DNA of 7,328 nucleotides from JAGTRP01 sp035655235 (GTDB taxonomy: Bacteria; Pseudomonadota; Gammaproteobacteria; Burkholderiales; Rhodocyclaceae): contig DASRUX010000414.1 in assembly GCA_035655235.1 (NCBI GenBank), forward strand, positions 1 through 7,328, written 5' to 3'. Position 1 is the first letter of the stretch. Every line of letters starts with the position of its first letter. The notes beneath the pieces are model-generated. The model was not told the DNA's origin and did no database searches. It saw only the letters and a program-made list of their open reading frames with translations. A program made the position numbers and the translations under genes. Positions 1 to 5,093 of this stretch are shown here, piece by piece.

Positions 1-1
1 C

Positions 2-658
2 GACTGCGAAGGCCCCCGCCACCAGGTGTATCTGCGCCCCTACGCCCTGGCTTCCCGGCCGGTCACCAACCGGGAATGGCTGGATTTCATGGCCGACGGC
101 GGCTACCGCACACCCGGCCACTGGCTCTCCGACGGCTGGGCTCGGCTCCAGGCCGAAGGCTGGGACAGCCCTCTTTACTGGGAGGAGAGGGACGGCACCT
201 GGCGGCAGATGGGCCTCCGGGGCCTGGAGCCCCTGGACCTGGAAGCGCCGGTCTGCCAAGTGAGCTATTTCGAAGCCGACGCCTTCGCCCGCTGGGCCGG
301 CAAGCGCCTTCCCACCGAATTCGAATGGGAGCACGCTGCAGCGGACATACCGGTGGCCGGCAACTTCGCCGACAGCGGCCGGCTGCGCCCGGTCGCCGCC
401 GGCGGCGGCAGCGGACTTCGGCAAATCTACGGCGACGTGTGGGAATGGACCGCCAGCGCCTTCCTGCCCTACCCCGGCTTCCGCTCCGCCCCCGGGGCCG
501 TGGGCGAATACAACGGCAAGTTCATGAGCGGCCAGTTCGTGCTGCGGGGCGGCTCCTGCGCCACCCCGGCCGGCCACCTGCGCCCCACCTACCGCAATTT
601 CTTCTATCCCCACCAGCGCTGGCAGTTCAGCGGCCTGCGCCTGGCCGACGACCGATGA
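2..658 (+). CDS. egtB: Ergothioneine biosynthesis protein EgtB, C-terminal part (5' end outside window)
   Basis: Non-heme iron sulfoxide synthase. It joins hercynine (trimethylhistidine) to a cysteine or gamma-glutamylcysteine thiol using O2, in the cytoplasm. The visible 218 residues form the formylglycine-generating-enzyme-like C-terminal domain. The frame is open from base 2 (DCEGPRHQVYL...), so the GTG at 26 is internal. Recognisable blocks are the VSYFEADAFARWAGKRLPTE segment (88-107), GDVWEWT (134-140), GEYNGKFM (158-165), LRGGSC (171-176) and RWQFSGLRLA (206-215). This combination is typical of EgtB rather than generic FGE/sulfatase modifiers. The N-terminal DinB-like half carrying the iron-binding histidines is not in the window; full proteins are roughly 400-450 residues. 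The stop overlaps the egtD start, which supports the assignment. OvoA, the related ovothiol enzyme, carries a fused methyltransferase; here the methyltransferase is a separate gene. Whether the thiol donor is cysteine or gamma-glutamylcysteine cannot be read from this part. Confidence 0.95.
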   Translation, partial: DCEGPRHQVYLRPYALASRPVTNREWLDFMADGGYRTPGHWLSDGWARLQAEGWDSPLYWEERDGTWRQMGLRGLEPLDLEAPVCQVSYFEADAFARWAGKRLPTEFEWEHAAADIPVAGNFADSGRLRPVAAGGGSGLRQIYGDVWEWTASAFLPYPGFRSAPGAVGEYNGKFMSGQFVLRGGSCATPAGHLRPTYRNFFYPHQRWQFSGLRLADDR

Positions 659-1608
659 CGACCCAACCCCATCTCGACAGCCGGGCGGCCTTCGCCTGGG
701 CTGCCCTGGACGGCCTGGCCCGTCCCCAGAAGAGCATCCCCTGCACCTGGCTCTATGACCGGCGGGGTTCCGAGCTTTTCGAGCGCATCACCACCCTGGA
801 CGAGTATTACCCGACCCGCAACGAAATCGCCCTGCTCCACCGCTACACCCCGGAGGTTGCCCAGGCAGTCGGCGCAACGGCGGTGGTGATCGAGATCGGC
901 AGCGGCTCCAGCCGCAAGACGCCTCTCCTCCTGCGGCAGCTTGAGGCGCCCCGGGCCTATGTCCCCATCGACATCGCCCCCCATTGCCTGGAAGCCTCGA
1001 TCACCATGCTGAAGGCCGAATTCCCCCGGCTGCCCATGTATCCGCTGGTAGCGGACTTCAACCAGCCCCTGCGCCTGCCCCCGGAACTCCGCCCCCCCGC
1101 CTGCCGGCACCTGGCGTTCTTCCCGGGTTCGACCATCGGCAACCTGGATTCCACCGAAGCCCGGGATTTCCTCGCCCGCCTGGCCGGGAGCCTGGGGCCG
1201 GAAGCCTGGATGCTGGTCGGGGTCGACACCACCCGGGACCCGGCCGCCCTGCTGCCGGCCTACGACGACCCGGGCGGAGTCACCGCCGCCTTCAATCTCA
1301 ATCTGCTCGCCCGGCTCAACCGGGAGCTGGGCGGCGACTTCGACCTCGCCGCCTTCCGCCATGAGGCCCGCTACAACCCGCTCCATGGCCGGGTCGAGAT
1401 GCACCTGGTGAGCGAGCGCAGCCAACGGGTCCGCCTCCTCGGCAAGACCTTCCGCTTCGCTGCCGGCGAATCCCTCCACACCGAGAATTCCCACAAATAT
1501 CCGGTCGCCGATTTCCAGGCCCTGGCCAAGAGCGCGGGCTGGCATCCTGTCCAGTGCTGGACCGACGGCGACGACCGCTTCAGCATCCATCTCCTGGGCC
1601 GCCCTTGA
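655..1608 (+). CDS. egtD: L-histidine N(alpha)-methyltransferase EgtD
   Basis: S-adenosylmethionine-dependent enzyme that methylates the alpha-amino group of histidine three times to give hercynine, the first step of ergothioneine synthesis. The protein is 317 residues, close to the family norm of about 320. An N-terminal block has LYDRRGSELFERITTLDEYYPTRNE spread over 33-57, as in EgtD and related DUF2260-type proteins. The SAM-binding loop is IEIGSGSSRKT (79-89), followed by PIDIA (104-108). FFPGSTIGNL (155-164) is another family hallmark. TENSHKY (276-282) carries Glu277 and Ser279, which match by position the pair that holds the substrate imidazole in mycobacterial EgtD (inferred from motif, not alignment). 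The ATG at 655 lies in the ATGA overlap with the egtB stop, implying translational coupling. A much longer upstream extension in this frame is only the shadow of egtB. Confidence 0.97.
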   Translation: MTTQPHLDSRAAFAWAALDGLARPQKSIPCTWLYDRRGSELFERITTLDEYYPTRNEIALLHRYTPEVAQAVGATAVVIEIGSGSSRKTPLLLRQLEAPRAYVPIDIAPHCLEASITMLKAEFPRLPMYPLVADFNQPLRLPPELRPPACRHLAFFPGSTIGNLDSTEARDFLARLAGSLGPEAWMLVGVDTTRDPAALLPAYDDPGGVTAAFNLNLLARLNRELGGDFDLAAFRHEARYNPLHGRVEMHLVSERSQRVRLLGKTFRFAAGESLHTENSHKYPVADFQALAKSAGWHPVQCWTDGDDRFSIHLLGRP

Positions 1609-1661
1609 AAGGCTGGCAAACAAGGAACAACATCCCGCCTGTATCGAACAGGAGAAGAACC
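1609..1661 (+). promoter_or_regulatory. egtD-ahr spacer with ribosome binding site and small inverted repeat
   Basis: This 53-base spacer holds a good Shine-Dalgarno sequence, GGAGAAGA, at 1651-1658, which fixes the ATG at 1662. A five-base inverted repeat, CCTGT (1638-1642) and ACAGG (1648-1652), overlaps the first two bases of that site. It could form a weak hairpin over part of the ribosome binding site, but five pairs are easily due to chance. No terminator is visible, so read-through from egtBD is plausible. Confidence 0.5.
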
Positions 1662-2687
1662 ATGAACGGCACCAATCGACCTTTCCGCGCCTGGGCGGCC
1701 GACGCCCCCGGGGCCGCCCTGCACCCCTTCGACTTCGACCCCGGCCCCCTGGGCGAGGAAGAGGTGGAAATCGAGGTGGACTACTGCGGCATCTGCCACT
1801 CGGACCTCTCCATGCTGGACAACGAATGGAAGATGACGGCCTATCCTTTCGTCCCCGGCCATGAAGCGGTCGGCCGCATCGTCGCCGTCGGTCCCCGGGC
1901 CAAGGGATTGGCGGTCGGGCAGACGGTGGGGATCGGCTGGAACCGGGGCTCCTGCATGCACTGCCATCCCTGCATGGAAGGCCAGCACCACCTGTGCAAC
2001 CAGGTAGAGGCCACCATCGTCGGCCGCCATGGCGGCTTTGCCGACCGGCTGCGGGCCCACTGGGCCTGGGCCATCCCCCTGCCCGCCGGCCTGGACCCGG
2101 CGGCGGCCGGACCCCTCTTTTGCGGCGGCATCACCGTCTTCAGCCCCCTGGTGCTCCACGGCGTGAAACCCACCGACCGGGTGGGCGTGGTCGGGATCGG
2201 CGGCCTGGGCCACATGGCGGTGCGCTTCCTGAACGCCTGGGGCTGCGAGGTGACCGCCTTCACCTCCTCCCCCGCCAAGCGGGACGAGGCCATCGCCCTG
2301 GGCGCCCACCGGGTGGTCTCCAGCGTGGACCGGTCGGAATTGAAGGCCATCGCTGGCACCCTGGATTTCGTCCTGGTGACCTCCAACGTCTCCCTGGACT
2401 GGAACGCCTTCATCGGCACCCTGGGCCCCAACGGGCGGCTCCATGTGGTCGGGGCGGTGCTGGACCCCATCCCCGTTCCCGTCTTCGCCCTGATGGCCAA
2501 GCAGCGCAGCCTGTCCTCGTCCCCCACCGGCTCGCCGGCCACCATGGCGACCATGGTGGATTTCTGCGCCCGCCACGGCATCCTGCCCCAGGTGGAGCAT
2601 TTCCCCATGAGCCGGGTCAATGAAGCGCTCCAGCACCTGCGGGAAAACAAGGCCCGCTACCGGGTGGTCCTGGACGCGAAAAGCTGA
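1662..2687 (+). CDS. ahr: Zinc-dependent NADPH-type aldehyde reductase, Ahr/YjgB family
   Basis: Medium-chain alcohol dehydrogenase of 341 residues that probably reduces a broad range of aldehydes to alcohols in the cytoplasm. The catalytic zinc site is Cys45 (in CGICHSD), His67 with Glu68 (in PGHEAVG) and Cys154 (in LFCGGITVF). The structural zinc site is complete: Cys98, Cys101, Cys104 and Cys112. The Rossmann loop is GIGGLGH (178-184). The strand after it ends in FTSS without an acidic residue, which favours NADPH over NADH (inference). Several stretches closely resemble E. coli Ahr (YjgB) as I remember it: CGGITVF, GVVGIGGLGHMA, NVSLDW, and the end KARYRVVL. The related YahK/CAD group is the alternative, but NVSLDW and the C-terminus fit Ahr better. 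The ATG at 1662 has a well-placed GGAG; the frame is open further upstream into egtD without a good start. It lies 53 bases after egtD and is likely co-transcribed. The natural substrate is unknown. Confidence 0.92.
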   Translation: MNGTNRPFRAWAADAPGAALHPFDFDPGPLGEEEVEIEVDYCGICHSDLSMLDNEWKMTAYPFVPGHEAVGRIVAVGPRAKGLAVGQTVGIGWNRGSCMHCHPCMEGQHHLCNQVEATIVGRHGGFADRLRAHWAWAIPLPAGLDPAAAGPLFCGGITVFSPLVLHGVKPTDRVGVVGIGGLGHMAVRFLNAWGCEVTAFTSSPAKRDEAIALGAHRVVSSVDRSELKAIAGTLDFVLVTSNVSLDWNAFIGTLGPNGRLHVVGAVLDPIPVPVFALMAKQRSLSSSPTGSPATMATMVDFCARHGILPQVEHFPMSRVNEALQHLRENKARYRVVLDAKS

Positions 2688-2695
2688 TTGCCGCG

Positions 2696-2714
2696 GGGGA
2701 ACCAATCCCCTTTT
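2696..2714 (+). terminator. Weak candidate intrinsic terminator after ahr
   Basis: Nine bases after the ahr stop, GGGGA (2696-2700) can pair with TCCCC (2706-2710) around a five-base ACCAA loop, followed directly by TTTT (2711-2714). Shape and position suit a Rho-independent terminator, but a five-pair stem and four T residues are at the lower limit. Confidence 0.4.
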
Positions 2715-2801
2715 CCATGGTCTGCGGTGGGTCGCTGTCACAAAATCACGACACGGCCCTCTCCCCTGCTGGCGTTACCATGCTGCCCAGTGGAATTCTT
2801 T

Positions 2802-2807
2802 GGAAAG
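2802..2807 (+). promoter_or_regulatory. Ribosome binding site deciding the prc start
   Basis: GGAAAG ends five bases before the ATG at 2813. It supports this start over the in-frame ATG at 2717, which would put 32 hydrophilic, unrelated residues in front of the export signal. The rest of the 125-base ahr-prc gap shows no convincing -35/-10 promoter pair by eye. Confidence 0.65.
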
Positions 2808-2812
2808 ACCCC

Positions 2813-4978
2813 ATGAAGATCAAAGCATTACTCCTGGCCCTGGGCATCGCGATTGCCGGACCGACCCTTTCCCTCGACGGGGGACAACCCTTCACCGACC
2901 TGCATCCGGAAGCCCAGCAGGCCCGAGCCGCCCACTTCGCCGCGGCCCTGCTGGACCGCTACCACTACCGGAACCAGCAGCTGGACGACGCCCTGTCCGA
3001 AAAGATCTTCGACCTTTATCTCAAGCATCTCGACCCCGAGAAGCTCTTCTTCGTCCAGGCGGACGTGGATGCCCTCGGCCAGCAGGCCCGCACCAAGCTG
3101 GACGACGCCATCCTCGACGAAAACCTGGAACTGCCCTTCGCCATCTTCAACCTCTACGTCAAGCGCCTGACCGAGCGCTATGCCTACGCCCGCACGCTCT
3201 TGAAGCAGGGCTTCGACTTCCGCCAGGACGACAGCCTGCAATACGGCCGCAGCAAGGCCCCCTGGGCGAAATCCGAGGATGAGGTCCGCGAGCTGTGGCG
3301 ACAGCGGGTCAAGAACGACTGGCTCCAGCTGAAGCTGGCTGGCAAGGACAAGGACGCCATCGTCCAGACCCTGGACAAGCGTTACGACCACTTCATCAAG
3401 CGCATGGGCCACATGAAGAGCGAGGACGCCTTCCAGGCCTTCATGAACGCCTACACCATGGCGGTGGAGCCCCACACCAATTACCTGGGCCGCAAGGCTT
3501 CCGAAAACTTCGACATTTCCATGAAGCTCTCCCTGGTGGGCATCGGCGCCGTCCTGGAAGAGAAGGACGGCTACACCGTCGTCCGGGAACTGGTGCCCGG
3601 CAGCCCCGCCTCCCTATCGAAGCAGCTCAAGGTGGGCGACCGCATCGTCGGCGTCGCCCAGGGCGAGAAGGAGGCCATGACCGATGTGATCGGCTGGCGA
3701 CTGGACGACACCGTCGGCCTCATCCGGGGCAATGCCGACTCCGTGGTAGTCCTGGACATCCTGCCGTCCGCCGCCGGCCCCGACGGCAAGCAGAAGCGGG
3801 TCACCCTGATCCGCAAGAAGGTCAGCCTGGAGCAGCAGGCGGCCAAGAAATCCCTCCTTACCGTCAAGGACGGCCCGGCGGTGCGCCGCATCGGCGTGAT
3901 CTCCCTGCCGGCCTTCTACGAGGACTTCGGCGCCCGCCAGAAGGGCGATCCCGACTACCGCAGCGCCGCCCGGGACGTGGAACGCCTGCTGGGCGAACTG
4001 AAGAAGGACAAGGTGGATAGCATCCTCATCGACCTGCGCAACAACGGCGGCGGCTCCCTGCGGGAGGCCATCGACCTCACCGGCCTGTTCATCGACAAGG
4101 GCCCGGTGGTACAGGAGCGGGACGCCCGCGGCAAGGTGCAGGTGGAAGCCGACACCAAGGCCGGCGCAGCCTGGGACGGCCCCCTGGGCGTGCTCATCAA
4201 CCGGGGCTCCGCCTCGGCTTCCGAAATCTTCGCCGCCGCCATCCAGGACTACGGCCGGGGCGTCATCATCGGCGAGCAGAGCTTCGGCAAGGGCACCGTC
4301 CAGAGCATGCTCAACATCGACCAGGTCGCCCGCAGCAGCAAGCCGGAGTACGGCGACCTCAAGCTCACCATCGCCCAGTTCTTCCGCATCAACGGCGGCA
4401 CCACCCAGCTGCGGGGCGTGACGCCGGACATCGCCTTCCCCAGCATGTCCGACGAGGAGTTCATCGGCGAATCGAGCCAGGACTATCCCCTGCCCTGGAT
4501 GCAGATCCAGCCCGCTCCCTACCAGAAGATCGGCGACCTCTCGCCCCTGCTGCCCAGCCTGGTCGCCCGCCACGAGGCCCGGCTCAAGGAGGATGCCGAA
4601 TTGCGCCAGCTGGTGAGCGACGTGAATGAGCTCCAGGAAAAGCGCAAGCAGCGCTCCATCTCCCTGAACGAGGAGAAGCGCAAGCAGGAGAAGGACAAGC
4701 TGGAAGCCCGGGTGGCCGCCCATAAGCAGCCCCGCCAGGACGGGGTGACCATCGTCCGGGACGCCAAGGAGAAGGAAGCCGCCGAGGAGAAGGACGCCCA
4801 GGCCGACCTGGCCGATCCTCTCGACGAATCCACGCTGGCCAAGGCCAGCAAGGACGACGAGGACATCCTCCTCATCGAGGCGGCCCGGGTACTCAGCGAC
4901 GAGATCGGTTTGCTGGAGAAGAACCCGCGCTTTGCCGCCGGCGCCAAGTCGCCGAGTCCCGCCACCTCCATGCAGTAA
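2813..4978 (+). CDS. prc: Tail-specific (C-terminal processing) protease Prc/Tsp
   Basis: Periplasmic serine protease of 721 residues (E. coli Prc is 682) that degrades proteins with nonpolar C-terminal tails. In E. coli it processes FtsI and controls a cell-wall hydrolase with the adaptor NlpI. Residues 1-20 form an export signal (MKIK, then a hydrophobic run), with probable cleavage near residue 20 by analogy with E. coli. Residues 22-230 are the helical N-terminal domain. A PDZ domain spans about 235-320 (SLVGIGAVLEEKDGY, PGSPA, LKVGDRIVGV). The protease core contains IDLRNNGGGSLREA (406-419) and RGSASASEIFAAAIQDYG (464-481). Catalytic Ser468 and Lys493 (in FGKGTVQ) are 25 residues apart and Asp479 lies 11 after the Ser, exactly the spacing of Ser452, Asp463 and Lys477 in E. 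coli. After GVTPDI (535-540) comes the C-terminal region typical of Prc, very rich in Lys and Glu at 588-665. The gene stands alone, 125 bases after ahr. Confidence 0.96.
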   Translation: MKIKALLLALGIAIAGPTLSLDGGQPFTDLHPEAQQARAAHFAAALLDRYHYRNQQLDDALSEKIFDLYLKHLDPEKLFFVQADVDALGQQARTKLDDAILDENLELPFAIFNLYVKRLTERYAYARTLLKQGFDFRQDDSLQYGRSKAPWAKSEDEVRELWRQRVKNDWLQLKLAGKDKDAIVQTLDKRYDHFIKRMGHMKSEDAFQAFMNAYTMAVEPHTNYLGRKASENFDISMKLSLVGIGAVLEEKDGYTVVRELVPGSPASLSKQLKVGDRIVGVAQGEKEAMTDVIGWRLDDTVGLIRGNADSVVVLDILPSAAGPDGKQKRVTLIRKKVSLEQQAAKKSLLTVKDGPAVRRIGVISLPAFYEDFGARQKGDPDYRSAARDVERLLGELKKDKVDSILIDLRNNGGGSLREAIDLTGLFIDKGPVVQERDARGKVQVEADTKAGAAWDGPLGVLINRGSASASEIFAAAIQDYGRGVIIGEQSFGKGTVQSMLNIDQVARSSKPEYGDLKLTIAQFFRINGGTTQLRGVTPDIAFPSMSDEEFIGESSQDYPLPWMQIQPAPYQKIGDLSPLLPSLVARHEARLKEDAELRQLVSDVNELQEKRKQRSISLNEEKRKQEKDKLEARVAAHKQPRQDGVTIVRDAKEKEAAEEKDAQADLADPLDESTLAKASKDDEDILLIEAARVLSDEIGLLEKNPRFAAGAKSPSPATSMQ

Positions 4979-4996
4979 GCCCGCGGGAAGGACAGC

Positions 4997-5014
4997 CGAC
5001 GCGGGGGCGCGTCG
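4997..5014 (+). terminator. GC-rich inverted repeat after prc, possible terminator
   Basis: CGACGCG (4997-5003) and CGCGTCG (5008-5014) form a perfect seven-pair stem around a GGGG loop, starting 18 bases after the prc stop. CAG (4993-4995) and CTG (5017-5019) can extend it across a small internal bulge. There is no T run after it, so it is not a classical intrinsic terminator. It may instead stabilise the 3' end of the prc transcript or assist termination. Confidence 0.4.
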
Positions 5015-5048
5015 AACTGCCGGGGACTTGCGCTGACAAATGTCCAAC

Positions 5049-5076
5049 GGCGGTGCCTCCCAACGGAGGTATCGCC
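5049..5076 (+). promoter_or_regulatory. 12-bp leader hairpin just upstream of the phosphoketolase ribosome binding site
   Basis: GGCGGTGCCTCC (5049-5060) and GGAGGTATCGCC (5065-5076) pair along all 12 positions as RNA, with two G-U pairs, around a CAAC loop. The right arm ends four bases before the AGGAG Shine-Dalgarno (5081-5085). GGAGG (5065-5069) inside the stem is itself a Shine-Dalgarno-like decoy. Its partner CCTCC (5056-5060) could pair instead with the real site, so two alternative structures are possible. A regulatory role is inference. Confidence 0.5.
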
Positions 5077-5093
5077 CTCCAGGAGACCCGGCC

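Larger units (their letters stand above)
4979..5093 (+). promoter_or_regulatory. prc-phosphoketolase intergenic region with two inverted repeats
   Basis: This 115-base gap is too short for a gene and has no meaningful reading frame of its own. It holds two separate hairpin-forming repeats (4997-5014 and 5049-5076), annotated individually, and the phosphoketolase ribosome binding site AGGAG at 5081-5085, eight bases before the ATG. No convincing sigma-70 or sigma-54 promoter can be picked out by eye, although one is expected if the phosphoketolase is separately regulated. Confidence 0.6.

Noticed and set aside
26..28. GTG at 26 as the start of egtB
   Set aside because: The frame is open to the window edge with EgtB-like residues before it, and the family's N-terminal domain must lie upstream.
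76..654. Open frame running through egtB in another frame into egtD
   Set aside because: Its translation is a low-complexity Arg/Pro/Gly-rich product typical of a shifted frame in high-GC coding DNA. EgtD similarity begins only at 655.
1638..1652. LexA-like box CCTGT-N5-ACAGG before ahr
   Set aside because: LexA sites have CTGT and ACAG separated by eight bases; here the spacing is five. It is more likely a chance repeat or a weak hairpin.
2735..2751. Pho box-like CTGTCACAAAA upstream of prc
   Set aside because: Only the first half matches. The second repeat expected after four bases is absent, and no -10 element is suitably placed.
2717..2812. Longer prc start at the ATG at 2717
   Set aside because: It would place 32 residues before the hydrophobic export signal and has no ribosome binding site. 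The ATG at 2813 has GGAAAG upstream and gives a normal signal peptide.
5035..5044. Small palindrome GACA-AA-TGTC in the prc-xfp gap
   Set aside because: Four-base arms are common by chance, and it matches no operator I can name.
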